Shown: one piece after another, positions 34,892 through 46,904 of the stretch
Numbering within the stretch: position 1 is the first letter of the stretch
How the letters are laid out: the number at the start of each line of letters is the position of its first letter
NCBI GenBank assembly: GCA_031002005.1
Contig: CM061919.1
Span: 222,454,739 to 222,518,738 of the forward strand
DNA length: 64,000 nt
Reading direction: 5' to 3'
Source of the DNA: Vandiemenella viatica
Lineage: Eukaryota; Arthropoda; Insecta; Orthoptera; Morabidae
Made by a program: the position numbers and the translations under genes
Notes under the pieces: generated by a model
Databases searched by the model: none
Seen by the model: the letters and a program-made list of their open reading frames with translations, nothing else
Told to the model about the DNA's origin: nothing

Positions 34892-36242
34892 AGTTTCCTA
34901 TGAGCCAGTAGATTGTGTTTGTTTTGGTCGTGCTTAATTGTCACCTCCATTTAATTTTTTTTTTTTTTTTGTAATATAGTCGTATCATTTTGAAAGATTT
35001 TTGCAAATGATTTATAATAGGTAGTTATTACACACTCGTATGCATGTATCACTTTCTTCATTGTGTTTTGACATATAAGTGATGTAAAGGCAGAAAAGAA
35101 ATGGAGACTTGGGTTAAACTTTTGTTAAAGTTCTATTAATTACATGACTATTGGAAATTTCTGTTTTTAGCATAATCATAAATGTTTTCTTACAAGGTTT
35201 CATCACATAGTTTATATATCTCATCCTGTCTTAGTGGTATCATATCCTGTGATTTTGGTTAAAGCTACTAGGAGTTTTTTTAAAAAAAATTGAAACTGGT
35301 CTCTTTAAATGTGAGAAAGAACCTGGACTGTGCAACTGCAATTAGTTTGAAATCCTCCATTGACAATTTGTTGGTCATTTTAAAACTAATTCTATCTTAC
35401 AGAAGTATCTCCAATAATTTGTATACTACACTTGACAATGCAATTGGCTGATAGCTTTCTCTCTGGATTTACTTCATTTTAGTTTATTTGCATGCTTAAT
35501 AGCAAAAGGTACAGTACCAACATGTAATATATCTGTTAAGAAGAGTAACATTTATGGTTTCTCTCATTTTTTCCACAATATAAAATAAACTCTGTACTCT
35601 GGGCCTGGATCCTTGCCTTTGTAGTTACTTCAAATCCAGAAAATGAATATATATATATATATGTTAGTTTCGGGCATGTGTACTGAATTTCTGTCTTATT
35701 GTAATAATATATTCTCAATTTCTTGGAGCACTATGTGGTCTGCCACATCATTTGATGTTATATGGATATTTTGATATTGTTTGTGTATGCTACCTACCAA
35801 TTCTCTAAGAGAGGTCATGGCTTATTATTTGACTTGCTAAAGCCTATTGTTTGAATCATCTCCATCCACTTTTCACAGTGTGCGGTATTTGCACAGTAAT
35901 AATTAATCTGCTATTTCTGTATCACTGCCAACAAGAAATTCCCTATACAAATTCTTGCCATATTCACTACATCCAGGTAGGTATTCTTTTTGATATCCTT
36001 TTTGCATAAACTTTTTGTGTGTGTGTTAATTACTGCTCTGACAAACCATTCATAGTTTATTTTTTTCTGGAGAATTTCATGAGACACAAGTAACGAGACT
36101 TATGGAGAATGTGTTTGCTACTATGGAGTTATATTCTAATGGGCAAACCTCATACTTCATTACCATTGTAATGTCATCAAATGATGTTTAACTGATTTGT
36201 ATTTGGAGACATTTATTACTTTCAAAATTGCTCACTTAACAG
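34892..36242. other. Unassigned sequence
   Basis: AT-rich; an (AT)n tract at about 35646-35661. No gene or repeat recognised. Confidence 0.45.
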
Positions 36243-36389
36243 TACAGTAAAAGCTCCTTATTTGCGGGGGGATACATTCCGTAAATATGCCGCGAATATG
36301 GAATGGTAATTTGTATGGTATTATAGGGGATACGTTCCAAGGTTCTGAAAAAAAAAAAACCATACCAATTAAAATCAATTTATTAAGAG

Positions 36390-36660
36390 CTTTTAAGCAA
36401 CATGTTTTAATTATTATTAGGCAATGTTTTAAAGAATTTAGTAATGTTCCTTGTTTTGTCACTTTTAAACGGTCTTTCAATTCGGGTTGATATTCAGCTG
36501 TGGCATTAACAATTTGTCTTAAAAACAATTCTTCTTTCCATGACGGATCAATTTTCATCAAGAAATCGGAAAGCTCATTTACCATCCGTAGATTTTCACA
36601 CAGTTTATAGTATATATTTGTGCTCGTTGAAGACTCTTCATAAATGGGTTGGTGATTTAA
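36390..36660 (-). pseudogene. Tigger-type transposase C-terminal tail
   Basis: Minus-strand frame LRMVNELSDFLMKIDPSWKE, then ELFLRQIVNATAEYQPELKD, then RLKVTKQGTL. The pattern V-(D/E)L---L---DP---R.......A---Y-E.....KQ--L is that of the end of Tigger/TIGD transposases. The catalytic DDE region is missing. Confidence 0.55.
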
Positions 36661-36779
36661 CATTTCCTCCAAGTAGAATTCAGTCAATCTTCATCTTGCG
36701 ATTCAAGCAACTTCATATGATCATATCTGTTAAAAATCATTTTTTTGCATCGACATCAAGGTCATTGGAGGTGAGATAG

Positions 36780-36880
36780 AACTGTGGACAAGGAACAGGA
36801 AGTTATTCGGCCATGGCCTTTTGAAGGAAGCATCCCAGCTTTCGGCTGGAGTGATTTGGGTTCAAAACCATGTCATCTTA
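36780..36880 (-). repeat. tRNA-SINE family A fragment
   Basis: GGCCATGGCCTTTTGAAGGA, AGCATCCCAGC and GGAGTGATTTGGG match 21330-21395. Confidence 0.7.
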
Positions 36881-37494
36881 ATGCCATTCGCAACTTGAGC
36901 AATGCTTGCAGTTAGTTTACATTTGCACGGATTCTCCATCATTTCCGACAGTGTGATTTGGTCACAGTTTTTTCCAGCATGATTTCAATGTGTATGGCTT
37001 CAGTTCTCGCAACGATTCTTGTATTGTAACAATACATTATGCTATGTCAAAATTTTTCCAGCATTGCATAACATTCATAAATAACATAAATTGTGAACAA
37101 AGCAGAGGGGACAAGTGTTATTCACTCAGAGTTATTGCAAAAAAGTACTGATAGATTCAATGGTAATAAGATTTGCTTTTTTTAGTCGTTTCGATTAGAT
37201 AGTGACTCTTGGCACATGCCAGCAATACTCAAACGATGCCGACACGTTAGAAAAGGATACCGAATCCGCTGAATGTACCAAATGGATTCGCGAATAATAA
37301 AAATTTCAAGCGGCAAATACAGAAAGTTGTCACAATTATTCTATCCGCGAATACAGAAAGTTGTCACAATTATTTTACCCACGAATACTGAATCCGCGAA
37401 TAACTAAACTGCGGATAAAGAGCTTTGACTGTATTTCAGAAGATGAGTAATTCTCACAAATTTAAAGTTAGTTCAAAATGAATTGCTCATTACT

Positions 37495-37640
37495 ATGGCC
37501 ATCGAGATCTGGGATTTCCATGGTTTCCTGAAATCACTCCAGGCAATCACTGGAATGGTTCCTTCAAAAGGCCATGGTCGAATTTCTACCTGTTCCTTGC
37601 CCACAGTCCTTTCATGCCAGTAATGACATGGATGAGGCTT
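37495..37640 (+). repeat. tRNA-SINE family A fragment
   Basis: TTTCCATGGTTTCCTGAAAT, CACTCCAGGCAATC, TTCCTTCAAAAGGCCATGG and CCTGTTCCTTGCCC match the SINE body in + orientation; the tRNA head is missing. Confidence 0.75.
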
Positions 37641-39584
37641 AAAGCTATTGGGTAAAAAAATCATTAATATCTAGGTCCACCCCCAACACTGTAATTTTGG
37701 AGACCTTACTTAACTGTTTATTTGTCCTTGATCTACTCACTCCAAAGACACCAAAGATTTGCAAGTTCTAAGTAAAAAAAAGGTGACTCATAACAATTCT
37801 CTCTCTCTCTCTCACGCAGTTTTTTCATCACCATCACTGCAAATAATTTTCATCTTTAAAATTTCCCAATATTCCCTACTGGTTTATTAGGCCTATAGTT
37901 TTTTGCACCACCTATTTTTTTTCAAACAAAACAACCCGCACATTTTCATCATGGGGGCACTTCCACAAAACAACACTGTTCCACTTATAAATTCACTTGA
38001 AGACTGAGGCAGCTGTCTCGTGTCATCATTATTCTTCCCTAGCTATCGCTTTTCCCATATCAAATCCCTGATCATACAACCCCTTTCTTCTTCTGATTTA
38101 TTTTTCTCAGAAATTTGTGATGGTGCTAGTGCTTTAGTTAATATTGTTTCTTTAACCACCTTAATCCAAAAATCTCTCTATCAAAACACTTTTTAAAGCT
38201 TAACTACTGATATTGTATGTGTCCAACACCCATTTGCTGCTGAGATACAAGCAAATTTTGTAACATATCGTTTACTAGTTTCATAAAAATCTCTTAGAAT
38301 ATTTTTTCTGCCCCTTAAACTGAATGTACGTAAACCATAGTGAAACTTTGATAAAATTTTGCAGCAGAGTTCTCTATTTCTTTTATAAGATTTTGATTTA
38401 GATGAAGCACCTCAGAAATAAATAAATGCCTTGCAACCATTCTTTAAGTGTAAATATTTTCATAATTTGTATAAAATCATCTTGAAAGTTTAATATTGTA
38501 TTGTTACAACATCTTGGTTAAGATGATGATATCAGGGAAATGCTCATGCCAACCTCTATGAAATTTTGGTGGTATTGACTGTTAGAATTTTCTGTGCAGT
38601 GCCCCCCCCCCCCCCTTGATGGCTTCTATCATTTGTTAAAAAGGAATGATGAACTCCATCAAAGTAAAACGTCCAAGAAGTCCATCTATAAAACACGATG
38701 TTTCGGCAGTCGCAATCTCTGCTACCACTCACTCGGTTAGTTACCTGGGAGAATTTTATTCATATTCAATGCTGATAAAACCTCCAGTATTACAAAGTAA
38801 AACATATTTAACAAACTTTAATGAATCATCGCAGGCCTTAGTCATCTTTAAATTCACAGATTGTGACAAATGCTCCCACAGAACTTTTTGTGTCAGGTGG
38901 ACACCTATGTGCAATACAATTATGGTCTTGTCAATCGTATTTGCTAGGCATGGTAAACTTTCAGAATCATTTTGTTAGTTTGAAGTTTATTGCTCTCATG
39001 CCAATCCTATGTGTGGCATCTATGCTTCAACGACCCCATAGGGCATTGTTTGTGGTTTGGTTTTCTGCATGAAGATTGCTTTTACCAAAGATGATAGGTA
39101 CTTCACAGTCAAGCCTCATTTAATCTGAGACTGTTGTGCCTGTTGCTGTTACTGTCATTCATCCATTTCCATTTGTCTGTGATCACATAATTTGAGTTTA
39201 TAATTGAGAAGACAGGTTTGGTTGACCGTTATCGATGATGGCTAGCTTGTTTACTCGTAATAAGACACATGTGCATGGCATACCATTTCTAAGTACTTCT
39301 AGTTTGATTGCATTAGTTTAGTATTTGTCCTTGCCACATAAAAATTGAATCTTTATGATGAAAGATTCTATCTATATGGCTTTTCAGTTTCACCATATCT
39401 AGGCTCTATAGTGTGAAACTTTATCTTGCAAAAAAAAATTTAATACGGTTTAGTGACTCATAAAACAATAAGAATAAGTTTCATTTTCTGGTGTGAAAAT
39501 TGCCTGTCATTTAGCTTTGCCAACAGCAAGGCTTCAGTGGGACATAGCATATACGGATTGAAGTTTCCTGTATAAAAATGAAGA
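37641..39584. other. Unassigned sequence
   Basis: A (CT)n tract at about 37799-37814 and a poly-C run at about 38602-38616. Open frames at 38646-39072 have no family likeness. Confidence 0.45.
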
Positions 39585-39730
39585 TTATTTTTTTTAGGTA
39601 AGGGTGTTGGGGATTGGAATAAGTTACCAAGAGAAATGAGTAAGTTACCAAAAATCTTGAAAGAATTTAAAGTTGAAATTTGTAGAGGGCAAATGGGTGT
39701 GTAGGGAAATTGCAATTAAAATTAAAAAAG
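39585..39730 (+). repeat. LINE 3' end remnant
   Basis: GGTAAGGGTGTTGGGGATTG, then a GNWNKLPREMSKLPK-like reading, then TGTAGAGGGCAAATGGGTGT and GAAATTGCAATTAAA, as in 56135-56425. Confidence 0.7.
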
Positions 39731-40894
39731 ATCTAACACATGAGTTGGGCCACAAGTAATAATCTACCAGCTGAGGAGCACAGTGAAGTAAAATGTTTTA
39801 AAGACTTATTATGGTGGGTATGATGACAAATGTTACATATGATTGACATACTCTGGTATTAATTAGAATAGTCTACAGTTTCCAGATCCTATTGTTGAAA
39901 AGCAGTGTTTATTTAGTGCATGGATTTTTGTGACATTTGCACACTGGGAATACCTCCATATTAAAACCCTGTGAGAGTGCTGATATCTGTACTTATTTAA
40001 AACTTTTTTTTTTTTTTTTTTTTTTGATATGATATTACTGGGTAGCAGTTGTTTTGTGTGTTCATGGAAACATCCTTAGAAAATATGGAAATGAAAGCCA
40101 ATAGGGTATATAGTCTTAATTAGACTAAGGTCTTGTAACTTATCTGCAAGGTATTAATTTTTGCTTACTATGTCTGAAGTAGTCATTGCTCTGAGATGGA
40201 AGTTATGTGGAATTGGTGGTGGGGAAGGCAGGGGGGATATTAAAATCTAATGGCTAGCAAAACGATATTACTTAGAAATAAATGTTTCTATTGACTTGAA
40301 TCCTGGATTCCTTTGGTTTGTTATTTACAATTCATTTGACTATTCTTGACCTAAGTAATACAAAAAGTTGTAGGGCAATTTATTTTTACAAGTATATAGT
40401 TGGCTTCTTCTAAAATGATATTTTATCTGGGAGTAATCTACCATTGTTCAGTTCAGTTCAGTTCATGGCTTCCATTTTTTTAATTAATAATTTGCCGTGT
40501 TTGTGGGAAATTGTTTATAGGAGTTTCAGGGAAAAATTTGAGCCTTTTTTTTTTTTTGTAAAAGTATATTATGTAAAGTACGTAAACTTCTTGTATAAAA
40601 CAAGTGTACATGAGACTGATTTTTATGACTAAGTAATCAGATATGTTATTGTTTTTATTTCTTCATTGTCATGATATTTTTTTATTTATAAAAAGGCTGG
40701 TGAACACACATACTTATTACACTGCTCCCAGAGAATAAAAGTAATTCATTCAAGGAATTTAATAAGGTATTTGTTTCTTTCAAATTGCTTTAGGTGAACA
40801 GCTGAAGCTATTTTTACACTGACCTTCTTTCTCTCTGGCAAAATTCCCTTGGATAGACCTGTGGCAACAGTTCTCTGATTGTGATTGTGTGTGC
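39731..40894. other. Unassigned sequence upstream of the LRR gene
   Basis: T-runs at about 40004-40025 and 40546-40557 and a short (CAGTT)n at 40448-40464. It should hold the LRR promoter and 5' UTR, but no TATA box or clear start site could be assigned. Confidence 0.4.
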
Positions 40895-41038
40895 ATGGAT
40901 ACTCAGCTGTTAGTAGAAACAAAAAATAAGAAAATTTTACATTGGAATTACAGAAATTTTATTCATTTTCCAGATGAATTAAGGACTGGGGAATATGTTG
41001 AAGAATTGTACTTGAAGGAAAATCATATAATTACTTTG
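40895..41038 (+). CDS. LRRC28: LRRC28-like leucine-rich-repeat protein, first coding exon
   Basis: The ATG at 40895 opens 48 codons that end TTG before GTATCA. The reading is MDTQLLVETKNKK, then ILHWNYRNFIHFPDELRTG, then EYVEELYLKENHIITL. The NYR-N--HFP-EL block followed by L-LYLK-N-I-TLP resembles the N-terminus of vertebrate LRRC28, and the LRR register continues into the next exon. The frame is open upstream to a TGA at 40820, so 40895 is the first ATG after a stop; a 5' UTR exon start after TTTAG near 40795 is possible. There is no signal peptide, so the protein is probably cytoplasmic. The family assignment is from remembered similarity, not a search; another short LRR protein is the alternative. 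Confidence 0.75.
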
Positions 41039-41133
41039 GTATCAGTTATTTTAAAAAATTAATTGAACATTACAATTTTGCTGATTGTGGTGCAATTTAA
41101 AACAAGAAACTAAATTTAAGTTATCTTTAACAG

Positions 41134-41347
41134 CCACGATGGATACACTCACTGAAACAATTGACAAGGTTATATTTATTTGGAAACAGGCTTAATTGTT
41201 TACCAGATGAGATAGACCAGCTCCAGAACTTAGAAGTTCTCGACATTGCTAAGAATTTCATTTCATCATTACCTGAAAGCTTTTGTGGTCTGAATAACCT
41301 TCAAGAATTAAGAGCCTCAAAAAACTGCTTTTCATCAATACCAGAAG
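41134..41347 (+). CDS. LRRC28: LRRC28-like protein, second coding exon
   Basis: Starts after ATCTTTAACAG and ends CCAGAAG before GTATGA; phase 0 in, phase 1 out, 71 codons plus one base. It holds about three LRRs: PRWIHSLKQLTRLYLFGNRL, NCLPDEIDQLQNLEVLDIAK, then NFISSLPESFCGLNNLQELR, ending SSIPE. Spacing of Leu and Asn follows the L--L-L--N-L--LP pattern of 23-residue repeats. The last codon is completed by the exon at 62945 to give SSIPE-DFGKL, a normal LRR continuation, which supports a single gene across the 21.6-kb intron. Confidence 0.85.
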
Positions 41348-42009
41348 GTATGACATTTGGTTACCATTTCACTTTCATTGTAAGTATGAACGTTTTAAAA
41401 TTCGAAAATTTTTGTGTGCTTATTGCAAAGTGGTGATTGCTTCATTTATGATTTAATGATTGTTACTGGAGTTTCTGAAATATTGTGATAGCTCTGCAGT
41501 TAGGTGTGTGGCTTGGGATCAAATTCTGGTGCCTTTCAAAATGTTTTACGGGGGTTGTGATCTTGCATTGTGTTTTCAAATAATGGTATGATAACTGTAG
41601 TTTGTATTTCATATTAAGCTGCAGTTCTGAGACAAAATGTTCAGCAAATTGAAAATATGGTACCCAGTATTTAACTCTACTTGTATTTACTTTATTAGAT
41701 TTTCTGTTTTGTGGTTAAATAAGTAATATTTATAGGACATAAAAAATTAAATTTAATCCTATTAGTTTTCATTTTTTACTACTGGGATACAATTATCTGC
41801 TTTTTATCTTTAAATATGGCTATAAACTGAAATGGATTATTTGATGTAAGAGTTATTAGGTGGGGCAGTAAATATTTCCAGTATTTTTTGCTATTATCAG
41901 CAATTTGGTAATAGAAAGTAGTAGAAGAAATTGAGCCTGACCATTTGTTAACAATTTATACATGCTTGTATTAGTATTGTACTGTAATATTCTCTGCAAT
42001 ATGTGTGTA

Positions 42010-42560
42010 GGAGGTTGACTAGATTTGTTTGTAGAAATTACTGCAGAGTACAGTCAGCAATTGATGTGAGGGGAGCTGGGTTGGGAGTCACTGGAAGACA
42101 ACGGAAAGTTGGTGTAGAGAGTGCTTGTAGGGTGTGAATTGTATATTGGCTCTGAGGCTTAGTAGAAGAATTAGAAGTACTTATGTGGGTGCAACAGCGT
42201 GAAATCAGAACATTAGGAAGGTTGTTAAAGAAAAACCTGTGTAGGATAGAATTTTTTGTGGACATATGAGTGATGAAGGGATGTCCAAGAGAATGTATAA
42301 TTTGACATTGGAAGGGAAGAAGCCTTGAGGAAGACACTGGATAGTTGGATCAAGGAATAGAAAAGTGTGTGCAAGAAAGAGGAGCAAACAGGAATGCAGT
42401 GAAAAAGTAGGAATGGTGGAAGAATAGGAGATTCTGGACTGTGTACTTGACAGACCTGGTCTCGGGCTGTAAACTGTTAACAGTGATGACATAGATGGGA
42501 AGAGATGATCACAAGCTGGTACTTGATCATAGGGATTTAATATCGGAACTTGTCTTCCAG
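42010..42560 (+). repeat. Diverged LINE 3' region
   Basis: GAAATTACTGCAGAGTACAG resembles 27966-27985, and GGAAGAGATGATCACAAGCT resembles 28088-28110 (DDH-HKL reading). The copy is badly decayed. Confidence 0.45.
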
Positions 42561-43396
42561 CTGAGAACTAGTCTCTAGTACCATATCCAGAACAGTCATA
42601 GGTTTGCACCTAATCTAAAATAAGGATGGTTAATGAGGCTACTTATATCTAGTAAGTACATATATTGAGGTTATGAGACACAATTTTTGAGGTAAAAGAA
42701 GTATTATGGTCGGGATCTTAAAAGGAATAGCTGAAGTATTCTAATATTGTATACTGAAGGACTGAAGTGTTTCAGAAGAGAGTTGTTGAAGCATAGTTCT
42801 TTTGATTTAACATTGTAATTTCTTTAGTAATTTAAAAAAATTGAAAGTCTGTCTTGATACAGTAATAAAAATGATGATTTGTTAAACTTCCTTTTAGGCT
42901 CCTTTCTTTCCAAAAGAATACAATTATGTTTTCATACACAATCTTAAGCCCTGATATTCAGCAGGGCCCAGGTTTAGGTCTAAACTTTATTTTAATATGC
43001 TTCTAAAAAATTAATTAACACAAATCATGGCCATTTACCTTCCCACTCCCTTCTAAAAATCCTCTCCTATCTCTAATAATTCTACTGTTGATAAGCTATT
43101 ACTTCCCAATGGGAAAAAAATGGTGGTGTATTTCAATTTACACATATATGTCCAATTTCCCAACAGTACTGTGGTCTTCCCAGTATTTCTTTTCAGGTGT
43201 TTTTATGGCATGGGTTTCTGGATATCACATGTGTTCATGTATTCTCCTCATATTTTCAGAGAAATTCTAGTTCATAATTGTCTTTAACAATCTCCCATTA
43301 TATTTGCATGTTCATTTCTGATTTTTGTTGTTGCATGAGAGCTTTTATTAATAGGTTATATTCATTGTAGTGTTTCTGTATCTTACATGATCTGTT
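42561..43396. other. Unassigned intron sequence
   Basis: AT-rich; nothing recognised. Confidence 0.4.
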
Positions 43397-43905
43397 TGCT
43401 CAGTTAGTTAACATGCTTGGACCGAGCGTGGTGGTGTAACGGCTAGCGTTCTGGCCTCGCATTTGGGAGGATGGCGGTTCGAGTCCCCGTCCGGGCATCC
43501 AGATTTGGGTTTTCCATGGTTTCCTAAATCACTCCAGGCAAATGCCGGGATGCTTCCTTCAAACGGCCATGGCCGAATTCCTTCCCATTCCTTGCCCCCC
43601 ATCCTTTCCAGTCTCTAAAGACCTCGCTGTTGAGAGATATTAAGCAGTTAAAAAAAAGATGCTTGACTGGGAATCTGGAGGTCCTGGTTTGACTCCTTGT
43701 CTCGGATGGAATTTTTATAGGCTTTTAATCTGACCTTCACCTTGTTCATATGAAGTATGCTAGGACTCTGTGGTTTGGATTTAGTGTAAAACTGAAGGGT
43801 TAGTATAAGGCAGTGATGATGGAGGCATATTGTGCAAGAAATTGAAACTATGTCATTCAGTCAACAAGTTATCCTTTGGATGTCCCAGCCAAGAAGATCC
43901 TACCT
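43397..43905 (+). repeat. tRNA-SINE family B, split by a family A SINE
   Basis: The head (TTTGCTCAGTTAGTTAAC, 43397-43412) and the rest from 43659 (GACTGGGAATCTGGAGG, TGGTTTGACTCC, TCTGACCTTCACC, GAAGTATGCTAGGA, GTAAAACTGAAGGG) make one copy like 46905-47205. The family A SINE sits between two ATGCTTG copies inside the tRNA part. Confidence 0.8.
43420..43658 (+). repeat. tRNA-derived SINE, family A, nested
   Basis: A box TGGTGTAACGG (43432-43442), B box GGTTCGAGTCC (43476-43486), body GGTTTTCCATGGTTTCC, GGCCATGGCCGAATTCC and CCCATCCTTTCCAG, short A-rich tail; flanked by ATGCTTG at 43413-43419 and 43659-43665. Confidence 0.93.
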
Positions 43906-44564
43906 AATTTACTTTTATCCTGAGACAGTGAATTTTGGCTGAAAATAGCCTTTAGAATGTTTTCAATTAATATTATGTACAAAAAGCTGGTGTATGTACG
44001 TAAAGGCTCACTTTTCTCCGTGAACACCGACTGCCTGCTACCCACTCGTAGTTGTGGTAGTAGATAGCCATTGGTCTCCTGCTGTTAGTAAGGGAACTTG
44101 GTCACGGTGGGTTGATGTTGGTGGATGAGGGTGACAAAAATGTGTAATCTTTACATATAAAAATTCAACCTCCGTTTGGTTTTGCTCTCAAAACTCAAAA
44201 AGTAGTCTGTTGATTGACTTGAAATTTTGGAATAATGTGGTTGGTTCCACAAATAATGTGTTTCAAAACTGAAAATCCAAAAACTACCCCTCCTTCCCCT
44301 TTACACCTCTTAATTTTTATACAAACCCAGATATTTTATCAGATTTTGATGGAAGTTTATACTTTAAAACAAACAGAAAAATACTGTCAACATTTGGTTT
44401 GTACAAACAAAACCCCTCTCTCTCTTTCCACCCCCTTAATTTTTAACATTGGTTTTTTTACATACCCACAGTCTTTATCCGATATCGATGGAACTTCCCA
44501 CGTCTATACCTTAAAAAATGTGGCAGTGTTGACCGTGAAACTTCGAACTCAGCCACGTTTCTTT

Positions 44565-44700
44565 CTACTTGACAAAGGGTTAGCACCGAAATTTTGTGTT
44601 TTTTGTGTTTTTTGTGTTTGTATATTATTTCGTGTTGCTGGTGCTATCCTCCCTTCTACTTTGATAAGTGTTTGGTATAATTTATCTTTCCACATTAAAA
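44565..44700 (+). mobile_element. Penelope-like terminal fragment inside the Helitron
   Basis: Shares TTTTTTGTGTTTGTATATTA, TTTCGTGTTGCTGG and the AAGTGTTTGGTATAATTTAT block with 8960-9115. Confidence 0.5.
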
Positions 44701-44746
44701 CAAACAAAAATATTGGGTGCGCAGACTTCCGCAGTCGTTGTCAATG

Positions 44747-44822
44747 TAATCTTGGTTGTCCGGGTTGAACCGCGTCAATTTGTCGACAAATTGACGCGGT
44801 TCAACCCGGACAACCAAGATTA
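44747..44822. repeat. Perfect 76-bp palindrome
   Basis: Two 38-bp arms without mismatch or spacer, centred on GTCGAC at 44782-44787. The arm reads TAATCTTGGTTGTCCGGG and then TTGAACCGCGTCAATTTGTC. It is GC-richer than its surroundings. Confidence 0.95.
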
Positions 44823-45653
44823 TACTAACAAAAATATTGTCTGCATGAAAATTTTAGAAATACAACCCCTTTCCTTCTTTGTAGCCCTTAATTTTTATCA
44901 ATGTTCTTTATACAAAGCTGCAGTCTATTCAATTTTCAAGGAACTTTGTACATGTATACTTTAAAACAAGCAGAAAACTACTCTCAACATTTGATTTACA
45001 AAAAGCAAATTCATCTCTCCCTTTCCACTCATTAATTTTTGTCAATGTTCATTATATATACCCACAGTTTTTATCCAATATCTATTGAACACTGCACACA
45101 TGTACTTTAAAACAGAGAAAAATATTGTTTACATTTTGTTTACAAAATCCTTACCCCTTTACCCCATTTAATTTTTGCAAATGTTCTTTATACAAAGCTA
45201 CAGTTTTTTATCCGATTTTGATGGAACTTGGCACATGTATACTTTAAAATAAAAATAAGAACATGGTCTACATTAGGTTCACAAAAACTCATCCACTCTC
45301 TCTTGTCACCTTACTTAAACAAAATTTATATTTGAAACCATTCAGTTTTTTGCAAATGTCTCAAAAATGGTTGGAAATCAACCAAAGTGTTCTTAAAAAA
45401 AAACATTGGAATCTTCTAGAATGTATTTGAATGTACTAAAATGTTCTAGATTGCAATACATTTTTCAGCTATTTATATGCAACATATTTAGAGTGTGAAC
45501 CGATTTTGATGGTACTTTCACTGGCAAGTAGCTTTGTTAGCAGGGAGTAACATAGGCTACTTTTTACCCTGGAAATGTTTAGGGTTCCCTGCAAACTCAT
45601 AAAAACATTTAAAATACCTGAAAATCACGAACGAAGTCCTGGGTACCGGCTAA

Positions 45654-46056
45654 TTATATTATAATGTGCTATTTATAAAGTAACAGAACTTGATTTTTTT
45701 TAAAGAAAAAAGTTATCTAACTTCAGTTGTTTCCACTTTGTAAAGTAGTCCTGGTAAGCTTCAATGGTTATGATGATTTTTGAAGTGAAAACTTCTATAG
45801 GCACTTTAGGCGATATTTGCACAGGGGTAAAAACTGTGATTTCGTTACACTCTGTCACTACATGCCACCTGTTGTGCGTATGATATGCACTTGGACACTT
45901 TTTGGATGGACAAAATCTTATGAGTTCGCACCCCCAACATGTAGTAATAACAGTATATCTGTAGCTATAAGTATGACATATTGTGCTTGGACAGCACTGA
46001 AAGTACAGATTATACTTGTATTTTCTAATTTAAAAATGAATTTTTTTTTTGCCAAT

Positions 46057-46093
<37 letters not shown>

Positions 46094-46566
46094 AAAAACA
46101 CACAGTTTTTATGCTGTTTTGATGGAACTTTTCATATGTATACTTTAAAACAAATAGAAAAAACACTGTTTATGGTATAACATGGAGAAGTTATAAAAGG
46201 AGTTGGTTGCTAGGGAAACAGCAATTTTACAAGAATCAGCGGGCGAGCAAGAAGGCTTAGTGTGAACGTTTGGGGTTGAAAATATATAGTTGCTGCATAT
46301 AGAGGACCTTCGTAATTTTCGGATACGAACTAGTAAAGTGACTTGGGAAGAATATTTATTAGAATAACAACACAACGATAACACATTAAAATACGATGAC
46401 AAGAATCCTAATAAAATACAACATGTTTATGTTCAATTTACTGAAACCCAAACACACTCTCTCTCACACCCCCCCCCCCCCCCCCAGCCTTAAGTTATGT
46501 CATCGTTGATCATACAAGCTCTCAGTTTTTATCCAGTTTTGATAGTAGTTAGCTCACATATACTAA
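45654..46566. other. Helitron-related repeat sequence
   Basis: Contains a T-run at 46059-46089 and further diverged copies of the TTTTGATGGAACTT / GTATACTTTAAAAC repeat (about 46110-46150, 46515-46550), plus a segment (45785-45975) repeated at 46805-46905. A poly-C run lies at about 46468-46485. No genes. Confidence 0.5.
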
Positions 46567-46800
46567 GTGGTAGCTCAGCGGCTAAGACGGTTACTTCTGA
46601 AAGTTCTCTCTGGTTGCAGGTTCAAATCCCTGTGGCAAGTAGGAATTTTTAGGAGTTGTTTTTGATAATATGAGTTACTTTGGGACATTCCAGGTCCCTG
46701 AAGAAAGGAATTGGCCTTCTTGCCTCTGACACAATAGCTTGATACATCTCCTTCGGGAAAATTCGACCAACCTTCAGGTTGTGAACTAAGTAAGATTTTA
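46567..46800 (+). repeat. tRNA-derived SINE, family C
   Basis: GTGGTAGCTCAGCGGCTAAG (A box) and GGTTCAAATCC (B box, 46619-46629) spaced as in tRNA, with an unrelated body (GAATTTTTAGGAGTTG, CATTCCAGGTCCCTGAAG, CAACCTTCAGGTTGTGAACT). Only copy in the window. Confidence 0.7.
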
Positions 46801-46904
46801 GTTTTTGAAGTGAAAACTTCTTTAGGTGTGTTGGGCAATTTTTGGATGGGTAAGATCTTATGAGTTCACATCATCAACATGCTAATGTTAACAGTATATC
46901 TGCA

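Larger units (their letters stand above)
36245..37431 (-). mobile_element. Tigger/pogo-type element remnant
   Basis: TA on both sides (36243-36244 and 37432-37433). Ends CAGTAAAAGCTCCTTATTTG and complement CAGTCAAAGCTCTTTATCCG form imperfect inverted repeats, followed by repeated CCGCGAATA words. It carries a transposase tail on the minus strand and a SINE scrap at 36780-36880. Confidence 0.75.
44148..45653 (+). mobile_element. Non-autonomous Helitron, second family
   Basis: Begins A|TCTTTACATATAAAAATTC and ends ACGAAGTCCTGGGTACCGGC-TAA before T, the wording typical of insect Helitrons (GAAG-C--GGG-....CTRR-T). The inside is a diverged tandem repeat of about 140-190 bp with ATCCGATTTTGATGGAACTT and CACATGTATACTTTAAAA words at about 44340, 44485, 44930, 45080 and 45210. 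No protein. A perfect palindrome lies at 44747-44822. Confidence 0.6.

Noticed and set aside
36232..36400. Host gene on the minus strand
   Set aside because: The frame belongs to the Tigger-like element; the last part is terminal inverted repeat sequence.
38646..39072. Two overlapping open frames of 69-110 codons
   Set aside because: No motif, no splice logic, no similarity to a known family; probably chance.
44235..44768. 177-codon open frame
   Set aside because: It runs through Helitron repeat units and into the palindrome, with no domain likeness; openness is explained by repeat composition.
45918..46166. Frame with a poly-Lys run
   Set aside because: It is a translated T-run within repeat sequence.
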